This document shows positions 1 through 4,630 of a stretch of DNA of 6,468 bases, in pieces. The notes under the pieces are model-generated. The model was given only the letters and a program-made list of their open reading frames with translations, was not told the DNA's origin and did not search any database. The DNA comes from Planctomycetales bacterium (lineage in GTDB: Bacteria; Planctomycetota; Planctomycetia; Planctomycetales; Planctomycetaceae): positions 1 through 6,468 of the forward strand of contig JAGVKR010000074.1 in assembly GCA_020050375.1 (NCBI GenBank), read 5' to 3'. A program made the translations under genes and the position numbers. Positions within the stretch are counted from its first letter, which is position 1, and each line of letters starts with the position of its first letter.

Positions 1-193
1 ACATCCAGCGACAGAAAACTTGTCCCCAATGGAACTACACTCTCAATCCATCACGCTCACCCGCCATTCCCGGAAGTAATTGACTTACGATTTCTAAGGC
101 GTCACACCGGTCGCCGGCAGGGGAGCGTCTTGCCGCGCCTGCGCAGTTTTGCCACTCTTACGGCACACAACTTGCCAGCTTGCTTGGATAGAC
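1..193. other. Non-coding stretch, nothing recognised
   Basis: No reading frame here has a convincing start, ribosome binding site or family motif. The open frames on both strands overlap one another and give arginine- and serine-rich, featureless peptides. Together with the stem-loop at 194-237 this makes about 300 bases without a gene upstream of the small membrane protein. It may be the 3' flank of a gene lying left of the window. Confidence 0.5.
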
Positions 194-237
194 GGCCAAT
201 TACGGAAAAATGACGCAAAAAGCGTCGTTTTCTGGCC
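194..237. terminator. Terminator-like stem-loop with A and T tracts
   Basis: The core stem GACGC (212-216) pairs with GCGTC (222-226) around an AAAAA loop. It extends through one T-G pair into an A tract (207-210) that pairs with a T tract (228-231), giving about 10 bp. An outer GGCCA (194-198) can pair with TGGCC (233-237) across an 8-nt bulge. A short GC stem followed by four T residues on the plus strand, and the matching A tract on the other side, is the form of a rho-independent terminator that could work in both directions. It would end transcription of a gene left of the window. The T tract is short, so strength is uncertain. Confidence 0.45.
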
Positions 238-306
238 GAAGACGATCCACCTTGTTCGCAATTGCGACAGGTCGTTGATCGTATTCGGCGTCGCTGGACT
301 TGCTCT

Positions 307-507
307 ATGCCCCAAGCGCTTCGAATCAAGTATTGCCCGAAGTGTCACCACGTCGTCTTCGTCGGCACGGGCGAGTGCCCCCATTGCAGCACCTTGTCGC
401 CTTCAAGCTCGCATTGGAGTCAACGACTGACTTGGGTTGGCTTAAGCGCCCTCGTCATCATTCTGGGGATCGGAGCAGTGCTGCTTCTGCTCCCTTCACG
501 AATCTGA
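307..507 (+). CDS. Small zinc-ribbon protein with C-terminal membrane anchor, 66 aa
   Basis: The product has two features that are easy to see. Cys10, Cys13, Cys24 and Cys27 form a CPKC-x10-CPHC knuckle pair typical of a zinc ribbon. Residues about 43-62 form one hydrophobic helix rich in Leu, Ile, Val and Gly, followed by a short Pro-Ser-Arg-Ile tail. The likely topology is a tail-anchored protein with the ribbon in the cytoplasm. I chose the ATG at 307; a TTG at 262 in frame would add 15 basic residues and has no better ribosome binding site. No strong Shine-Dalgarno sequence precedes either start. The gene lies 158 bp upstream of the aminotransferase on the same strand but has its own flanks, so an operon is not evident. 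Small proteins with a ribbon and one membrane helix are common and of unknown role; no function is assigned. The metal site and helix together make chance unlikely. Confidence 0.6.
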   Translation: MPQALRIKYCPKCHHVVFVGTGECPHCSTLSPSSSHWSQRLTWVGLSALVIILGIGAVLLLLPSRI

Positions 508-584
508 TTTGACGACCTCCGTTGAATGGAAAACGGGGTGCGACAGCCTCGCGCCGGCGCGCGCGGTCGCAGTCGAACGTCACC

Positions 585-611
585 TTGACAGGTTCGACGT
601 GCGGTCATAAT
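585..611 (+). promoter_or_regulatory. Putative sigma-70-type promoter of the aminotransferase gene
   Basis: A perfect TTGACA (585-590) is followed after 15 bases by CATAAT (606-611), which matches the -10 consensus at five of six positions. The spacing is 1-2 bases shorter than ideal; TAATGT at 608-613 gives a 17-base spacing but a poorer hexamer. Transcription would start near 618, leaving a leader of about 50 nt. A perfect 10-bp palindrome, GCGCCGGCGC (551-560), lies just upstream and could be an operator, but it may simply reflect base composition. Confidence 0.4.
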
Positions 612-655
612 GTACCGCCCCTCTTATCCCTGCAACATGAAACTCGTCTGCGAAT

Positions 656-659
656 GGAG
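656..659 (+). promoter_or_regulatory. Ribosome binding site deciding the aminotransferase start
   Basis: GGAG lies 6 nt before the ATG at 666. It overlaps the in-frame ATG at 654, so that upstream codon would have to use its own, poorer upstream sequence. This favours 666 as the start. Confidence 0.6.
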
Positions 660-665
660 TCGCTC

Positions 666-1919
666 ATGAGTGAGCCCTCGTCTGCCCCGACCACGGACCG
701 TCCTGATCCGGTTCCGCTGATCGATCTCGTCGCCCAACACCGAATGATTGAAGCCGAAATCGGCGCTGCCGTCGGCCGTATTTTCGCCGAGCAGCGTTTC
801 ATCCTCGGCGACGAAGTGGCCGAGTTCGAATGCGACGTCGCCGAGTACTGCGAGTCGCGCGAAGCGATCGGCTGCGCTTCGGGAACCGATGCGCTGATCC
901 TGTCGCTGATGGCCCTCGATATCGGGCCGGGCGACGAAGTCATCACCAGCCCGTACACCTTCTTCGCGACCGGCAGCGCCATTCATCGTTTGGGCGCCAA
1001 GCCCGTGTTCGTCGATATCGATCCGGTCAGCTTCAATCTCGATCCGGCGGCCGTTGATGCGGCCGTTACGGCGAATTCCAAAGTGATCCTTCCCGTCCAT
1101 CTCTTCGGTCAGTGTGCCGAGATGGCGCCGCTGTGGCAGATTGCCAGCAAGGCCTCGCTCACGATCGTCGAGGATGCCTGTCAGGCGATCGGCGCCGAAT
1201 ATCGGCAGCGCCGCGCCGGAGTGCTGGGCACGCTCGCTTGCTTCAGCTTTTTCCCCACGAAGAATCTCGGCGGAGCGGGAGACGGAGGCCTCGTCACCTC
1301 CAACGACCCGGTCCTCGCCAAGCGGATCCGCCGGCTGCGAGTTCACGGCGACGCCGGTCAGTACGAGCACGTCGAAGTCGGCCTCAACAGCCGTCTCGAT
1401 GCCCTGCAGGCGGCCATCCTGCGCGTCAAGTTGCGACACCTCGATGAATGGACGCTGGCCCGCCAGCGGAATGCCGGGCGTTACGAAGTGCTATTCGAGG
1501 AATATGGATTGCTCGACGCGATCACTCTGCCGGCGACGTTGCCCGATCGCCGACACGTCTACAACCAATACTGCGTGCGCGTCGCCGATGGCCGACGCGA
1601 CGAGGTTTTGGCCGGATTGCGCCAGCGGCAAATCGGCTGCGGAATCTACTACCCCAAGCCGCTCCATCTGCAAACCTGTTTTGCCGACCTGGGATACCGG
1701 GCCGGCAGCCTGCCGGTCGCGGAACAGGCCGCGATGGAGACGATTGCCCTTCCGGTCTATCCCGAATTGAGCGAAGAACAACAGGAGCGGGTCGTTCGCG
1801 CGATCGCTGATACCCTCGGACGCAAGCCGCGGCATACTCCGACGCACTCCGTCCCCCGTCCCAAGTTTCTGTCGACCGACATTCGCGAGAAGGCCTCCCG
1901 CGCCGACAAGACCGGTTGA
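666..1919 (+). CDS. DegT/DnrJ/EryC1/StrS-family PLP-dependent sugar aminotransferase, 417 aa
   Basis: Members of this fold-type I family transfer an amino group, usually from glutamate, to a keto sugar bound to a nucleotide, supplying amino sugars for lipopolysaccharide, capsule or glycoprotein glycans in the cytoplasm. The diagnostic sites are present: a Ser72-Gly73-Thr74-Asp-Ala-Leu motif that grips the PLP phosphate, Asp170 in VEDACQAIGAEY for the pyridine nitrogen with Gln173 beside it, and Lys199 in FPTKNLGGAGDGG for the Schiff base. The C-terminal domain has the family's HVYNQYCVR and GIYYPKPLHLQ segments. The wording around the active site is closest in style to the WbpE-type 3-keto-uronate aminotransferases, but the exact substrate cannot be read from sequence. 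The family is usually about 360-400 aa; here a polar, Pro-, Lys- and Arg-rich tail follows the last family helix (after about residue 384). The start at 666 is supported by GGAG. No other sugar genes lie beside it, so it is either a lone gene or separated from its pathway. Confidence 0.93.
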   Translation: MSEPSSAPTTDRPDPVPLIDLVAQHRMIEAEIGAAVGRIFAEQRFILGDEVAEFECDVAEYCESREAIGCASGTDALILSLMALDIGPGDEVITSPYTFFATGSAIHRLGAKPVFVDIDPVSFNLDPAAVDAAVTANSKVILPVHLFGQCAEMAPLWQIASKASLTIVEDACQAIGAEYRQRRAGVLGTLACFSFFPTKNLGGAGDGGLVTSNDPVLAKRIRRLRVHGDAGQYEHVEVGLNSRLDALQAAILRVKLRHLDEWTLARQRNAGRYEVLFEEYGLLDAITLPATLPDRRHVYNQYCVRVADGRRDEVLAGLRQRQIGCGIYYPKPLHLQTCFADLGYRAGSLPVAEQAAMETIALPVYPELSEEQQERVVRAIADTLGRKPRHTPTHSVPRPKFLSTDIREKASRADKTG

Positions 1920-1963
1920 GAAACGTCGTTCGGCGAGTGCGACTGGCGTTGGCGCCTTGAGCG

Positions 1964-3472
1964 TCAGCCCTCGGTTGATGCCACGAGCGCCACGCGCAAG
2001 TCCATGACGTTCGTATGCGTCGGCCCGGTTTGAATTAAGCCTCCGATCTCATCGAAGAACCGATAGGCGTCGTTGTGCTCCAGAAACTCTCGCGGAGACA
2101 AGCCCGCTGCCCGCGCGCGAGAGAGAACCTCTGCATCGGCATACGCCCCGGCGGCGTCGGTGGGTCCGTCTTCGCCGTCGGTTCCCCCCGAGAGGATCGC
2201 CACTCGTTGCGGGTCTTCGTCCCACAGCCGATCGACGGCGGCGAGAACAAGCTGCTGGTTCCGTCCCCCTTTGCCGCGACGCTCGCTCTGTGTGAGGCGG
2301 ACAATCGGCTCGCCGCCACTGATGACGCAGACGGGCTTGTCTGCGGGATTCAACTCAGCGCGGATGGACAGGGCCATCTCAGCCAGTTCACGCCCCACCT
2401 CGTCGGCCTCTCCCTGATTGTCGGAACCGAATGAACGCACGCTGTAACCCAGCTCGATCGCGTGCGACGTCGCCGCCGCGACCGCGACGGCGTTGTTGCC
2501 GATGACGTGATTGCTGATCGACCGCAACAGTGATGTCTCCACCGCGCAGCTTGGAGCGACAGATTCGACGCCCCCCACCCCAACCCTCCCCGTGAACGGG
2601 GAGGGAGCCGGTTCGTCCCCCCGTTCGCGGGGGGACTGAGGGGGGGCGAATGTCTCAACTCGGCCCGCGCGAGGGATTGCGTCCGGCCCACCAGCAGCCG
2701 CCTGTTCCAGCGCGTCGAACACAGCTTGAGGAACGGCTGGCGGACGCGCTCCAAACTTCCTCAGCACGGCGAACGCCTCGGCCGGCGTGCCGGTGTCGAG
2801 AACTGTGGGACCTGAAGCGATCACATCCAGCGGGTCGCCGACGACGTCGGAAATGATCAATGTCATTGCGGTTCTCGCGCGAATCGCCCGGGCGAGTCGC
2901 CCCCCTTTGATCTGCGACAGTTGCTTGCGAACCGTGTTGAGCTCGAAAATCGTCGCCCCGGACTGCATCAGAAAACGCGTGACCGCCTGCTTGTCCGCCA
3001 GTGAAATCTGTGGAATCGGCGCGGGGAGCAGGGCGCTCCCGCCGCCGGAAATGAGCACGAAGCACAAATCGCCCGGCTCCAGGTGCGACACGATCTCGAG
3101 GATCTTCCGTGCCCCTTCGACGCCGGCTTCGGTGGGCTCGTTGACTCCCGCCGGCCGCGCTGCATGCAGATGAATTTTACGCAGCGGCCGAACGCAATCC
3201 GCCGGAACGTTGATCCATCCCGTGACCCGCGCATCGACCAGCTCGGACCCGAGAACGCCTTCGATGGCAGCCGCCATTCCCGCACCGGCCTTGCCCGCAC
3301 CGACCACAGCAATCCGACCGAACTGCGAAATCGGAAACGACTTCCCGCAAACGGTCAGAATCCCGGAGGAATACTGTATGACGTCACGAACCAGCCGTTC
3401 GGCACGCACCGCATCCACGCCCGCCTGCCAGATTGAAACAGCATCGTTCCGCAAATGTCGGGGAGCAGGCAT
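1964..3472 (-). CDS. Glycerate 2-kinase (DUF4147 + MOFRL domains), 502 aa, with an in-frame repeat insertion
   Basis: This enzyme family (GckA/TtuD type, often misnamed hydroxypyruvate reductase) phosphorylates D-glycerate to 2-phosphoglycerate with ATP, feeding glycerate into lower glycolysis. The N-terminal domain shows VVGAGKAGAGM with Lys61, SGGGSALL (142-149), NTVRKQLSQIKGGRLA (179-194) and ISDVVGDPLDVIASGPT (207-223). The MOFRL domain shows VISGGEP (383-389), GGRNQQLVLAA with Arg404, GGTDGEDGPTDAAGA (429-443) and TGPTHTNVMDL (482-492). Lys61 and Arg404 probably match the two catalytic residues described for the Thermotoga enzyme. Family members are usually about 420-460 aa; part of the excess is residues 275-302, encoded by a GC-rich palindromic repeat in the linker between the domains. 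The frame stays open upstream to 3721, but that part is low-complexity sequence derived from heptamer repeats, so I start at the ATG at 3472, where the family-like N-terminus begins; only a weak GGGA precedes it. The gene converges on the aminotransferase, 44 bp away, and diverges from the sigma factor gene. Activity is likely retained. Confidence 0.92.
   Translation of the reverse strand: MPAPRHLRNDAVSIWQAGVDAVRAERLVRDVIQYSSGILTVCGKSFPISQFGRIAVVGAGKAGAGMAAAIEGVLGSELVDARVTGWINVPADCVRPLRKIHLHAARPAGVNEPTEAGVEGARKILEIVSHLEPGDLCFVLISGGGSALLPAPIPQISLADKQAVTRFLMQSGATIFELNTVRKQLSQIKGGRLARAIRARTAMTLIISDVVGDPLDVIASGPTVLDTGTPAEAFAVLRKFGARPPAVPQAVFDALEQAAAGGPDAIPRAGRVETFAPPQSPRERGDEPAPSPFTGRVGVGGVESVAPSCAVETSLLRSISNHVIGNNAVAVAAATSHAIELGYSVRSFGSDNQGEADEVGRELAEMALSIRAELNPADKPVCVISGGEPIVRLTQSERRGKGGRNQQLVLAAVDRLWDEDPQRVAILSGGTDGEDGPTDAAGAYADAEVLSRARAAGLSPREFLEHNDAYRFFDEIGGLIQTGPTHTNVMDLRVALVASTEG
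2569..2648. repeat. 80-bp GC-rich palindromic repeat inside the glycerate kinase gene
   Basis: The element is a nested palindrome. The outer arms CGCCCCCC (2569-2576) and GGGGGGCG (2641-2648) are perfect complements and may extend with bulges to 2561-2567 and 2647-2655. Inside are two perfect 8-bp hairpins: CCCTCCCC (2584-2591) with GGGGAGGG (2598-2605), and GTCCCCCC (2615-2622) with GGGGGGAC (2629-2636). Each closes a 6-nt loop that can gain one more G-C pair, leaving TGAA and TTCG tetraloops. The fold is a three-way junction. It is read through in the glycerate kinase frame as a Pro-, Arg- and Gly-rich peptide (residues 275-302). Its composition differs sharply from both flanks. It resembles the dispersed C-run/G-run palindromes found between genes in many GC-rich bacteria; that it is repeated elsewhere in this genome is inference. 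Confidence 0.8.
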
Positions 3473-3614
3473 GTCCCAATGGTACTCAGCGTGGCCGGCA
3501 AGGCAAATGCAAGCTTTCGCCCATTTCAATCGCGCTTTCAAACTTGATCGATTCCACTTCGACTCGCATCGAGTGGATTCCGCGAGCCGCATACGGCTAT
3601 GCTCATATCTATGG
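3473..3614. other. Leader and upstream region of the glycerate kinase gene with a stem-loop
   Basis: No gene is visible in this left part of the divergent spacer. On the plus-strand numbering a stem forms from TCCACT (3553-3558) plus CGA (3560-3562) with TCG (3569-3571) plus AGTGGA (3572-3577): nine pairs with one bulged T (3559) and a 6-nt loop. A smaller AGCCG/CGGCT hairpin lies at 3585-3598. Both would lie in the leader or promoter of the minus-strand glycerate kinase gene, 80-125 nt upstream of its start. I see no clear -35/-10 pair on the minus strand and no known riboswitch. Confidence 0.35.
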
Positions 3615-3651
3615 CTTGAGGCTTGAGACCTGAGACTTGAGGCGCACGACG
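3615..3651. repeat. Tandem heptamer block, copy A
   Basis: Four heptamers follow in perfect register: CTTGAGG (3615-3621), CTTGAGA (3622-3628), CCTGAGA (3629-3635) and CTTGAGG (3636-3642). The tail GCGCACGACG follows (3642-3651, overlapping the last G). Bases 3625-3651 recur at 3699-3725 with one mismatch in 27, so heptamers and tail were copied together. Confidence 0.85.
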
Positions 3652-3688
3652 CATGATTATTCTGACCGCTGACCCCAGTTCCCTGTTC

Positions 3689-3725
3689 CTCAAGTCCCGA
3701 GACTTGAGACTTGAGGCGCACGACG
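3689..3725. repeat. Tandem heptamer block, copy B, beginning with a perfect hairpin
   Basis: The heptamers CCCGAGA (3696-3702), CTTGAGA (3703-3709) and CTTGAGG (3710-3716) lead into the same GCGCACGACG tail as copy A (to 3725). The 21 bases 3705-3725 are identical to 3631-3651. An inverted heptamer immediately precedes the block, so CTCAAGTC (3689-3696) pairs perfectly with GACTTGAG (3701-3708) around a CCGA loop. Confidence 0.85.
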
Positions 3726-3740
3726 AAATCTCTTTAACTT

Positions 3741-3796
3741 TTGAACCCTGAAACTCTTCAACTCCTCAAGCCCCAAGCCTCACGCCCCAGGCCTTC
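3741..3796. repeat. Degenerate heptamer array in opposite orientation, abutting the sigma factor start codon
   Basis: Eight 7-base units can be laid end to end from 3741 to 3796. The clearest are CCTCAAG (3764-3770), CCCCAAG (3771-3777), CCTCACG (3778-3784) and CCCCAGG (3785-3791). Read on the minus strand they are CTTGAGG-type units, the same family as copies A and B but inverted. The array occupies the whole position where a ribosome binding site for the sigma factor gene would be expected, and no Shine-Dalgarno sequence is present. Confidence 0.65.
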
Positions 3797-4363
3797 ATGT
3801 CCGACGTCACGCGAATACTTTCGGCCATCGAGCAGGGGGACCCGCAGGCCGCCGAGCAGCTTCTGCCGCTGGTCTATGAGGAGCTCCGCCGGTTGGCCGC
3901 GCAGCGGATGGCGGCCGAGAATCCGGGGCAGACTCTTCAAGCCACGGCGCTCGTCCACGAGGCGTATCTCCGCCTGGTCGATGGCACCGGGATCCGGCAC
4001 TGGGATGGCCGCGGGCATTTCTTTGCCGCGGCGGCCGAGGCAATGCGGCGGATTCTGGTCGAGGCGGCCCGACGGAAGGGGCGGGAAAAACACGGCGGAG
4101 AACTCGACCGCCAGGAGTTGGTCGCCGATGCCATCGCATCGCCCGTTCGGAGCGACGAATTGCTGGCCGTCCACGAAGCCCTGGGCATGCTCGAAGCCAA
4201 AAACCCGCAGGCGGCGGCGCTCGTCAAGCTGCGATACTTTGCGGGATTCACGATTCCCGAAGTGGCCGAACAGATGGGGATGTCGCCCCGAAAAGCAGAT
4301 CAGATCTGGGCTTACGCCCGAGCCTGGCTGGCCACGGCGATTGCCGACGAAGCATCCGCCTGA
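3797..4363 (+). CDS. ECF-type RNA polymerase sigma factor of the planctomycete kinase-linked family, 188 aa
   Basis: The protein directs RNA polymerase to a set of target promoters. Region sigma-2 spans about residues 18-95 and includes the family signature WDGRGHFFAAAAEAMRRILV (69-88), characteristic of the ECF subfamily first defined in Rhodopirellula. Region sigma-4 spans about 122-182; its helix-turn-helix, with TIPEVAEQMGMSP (152-164), is the -35 recognition element. Length is normal for the family. There is no zinc-finger anti-sigma gene beside it; instead the next gene is a membrane Ser/Thr kinase, the arrangement known for planctomycete kinase-linked ECF factors, so control by phosphorylation is likely (inference). 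I use the ATG at 3797, where the family N-terminus begins; no ribosome binding site precedes it, and heptamer repeats run right up to it. An overlapping frame at 3741-4391 is Arg/Pro/Ser-rich and is a shadow. Confidence 0.94.
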   Translation: MSDVTRILSAIEQGDPQAAEQLLPLVYEELRRLAAQRMAAENPGQTLQATALVHEAYLRLVDGTGIRHWDGRGHFFAAAAEAMRRILVEAARRKGREKHGGELDRQELVADAIASPVRSDELLAVHEALGMLEAKNPQAAALVKLRYFAGFTIPEVAEQMGMSPRKADQIWAYARAWLATAIADEASA

Positions 4364-4383
4364 CAGCCCGCCCGGGCCTTCGC

Positions 4384-4555
4384 TTGGGTGACACGCCCTG
4401 AGCCTGAGCGAAAGGCGTGGCGAGTGTCTCTGGACGTTTCCTTTTGTTGTTGATGGACTCGATATTCAACGGGTGAGCGGCGCTGGCGCGAAAGCAATGC
4501 CCGGAGACGTTCGCCACGCCCTTCACTCGTGCCTCGTTCAGGGCGTGCCACCCAA
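4384..4555. repeat. 172-bp imperfect inverted repeat (long hairpin element)
   Basis: Three paired segments are stacked. The outer arms 4384-4401 and 4538-4555 match at 17 of 18 positions (TTGGGTG against CACCCAA at the tips). The middle arms 4406-4412 and 4522-4528 match at 6 of 7. The inner arms 4414-4433 and 4501-4520 form 20 pairs, of which three are G-T (4424-4510, 4425-4509, 4431-4503). The apical loop is about 67 nt and contains a smaller GTTGA/TCAAC pair. No open frame inside it has gene-like features and no target-site duplication is evident. It starts 20 bp after the sigma factor stop and ends 75 bp before the kinase start. It could be a non-autonomous mobile element of MITE type, or a structured segment of the shared transcript. 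Confidence 0.8.
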
Positions 4556-4566
4556 CCGAAAAAAAT

Positions 4567-4581
4567 GCGCGATTGTCGCGC
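4567..4581. other. Short perfect hairpin upstream of the kinase gene
   Basis: GCGCGA (4567-4572) pairs with TCGCGC (4576-4581) around a TTG loop. No T tract follows, so it is not a standard terminator on the plus strand. A run of seven A residues (4559-4565) precedes it, which would be a T run after the stem on the minus strand. Its role is unclear. Confidence 0.35.
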
Positions 4582-4619
4582 GCACGTCGCATTGTCTTCA
4601 GCAGTCCGCCAACTGCCAA

Positions 4620-4624
4620 AGGGA
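4620..4624 (+). promoter_or_regulatory. Ribosome binding site of the kinase gene
   Basis: AGGGA lies 6 nt before the ATG at 4631, a good Shine-Dalgarno sequence, in contrast to the sigma factor gene, which has none. It fixes the kinase start. Confidence 0.6.
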
Positions 4625-4630
4625 CCAGGC

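Noticed and set aside
94..384. 96-codon open frame on the minus strand near the left edge
   Set aside because: It overlaps the terminator-like stem and the zinc-ribbon gene, has no recognisable motif, and its sequence is what a shadow frame would give.
624..1439. 271-codon open frame on the minus strand opposite the aminotransferase
   Set aside because: It lies fully opposite a gene with clear catalytic motifs, its composition follows the reverse complement of that gene, and it has no family motif.
1943..1967. Possible terminator stem between the convergent aminotransferase and glycerate kinase genes
   Set aside because: Eight pairs can be drawn, two of them G-T, but no T tract follows on either strand and the stem overlaps the glycerate kinase stop codon; the support is too weak.
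3473..3721. N-terminal extension of the glycerate kinase back to 3721
   Set aside because: The extra 83 residues translate heptamer repeats and leader structures and do not resemble the family; the family-like sequence begins at the ATG at 3472.
3615..3796. CRISPR array
   Set aside because: The repeats are 7-base tandems without spacers of regular length and there are no cas genes; this is not a CRISPR architecture.
3741..4391. 216-codon open frame overlapping the sigma factor gene
   Set aside because: It is Arg-, Pro- and Ser-rich and out of frame with a clear ECF sigma factor; it is a GC-rich shadow.
4248..4619. 123-codon open frame on the minus strand across the long hairpin
   Set aside because: It translates the inverted repeat and the end of the sigma factor gene in reverse; it has no family motif and is explained by the repeat.
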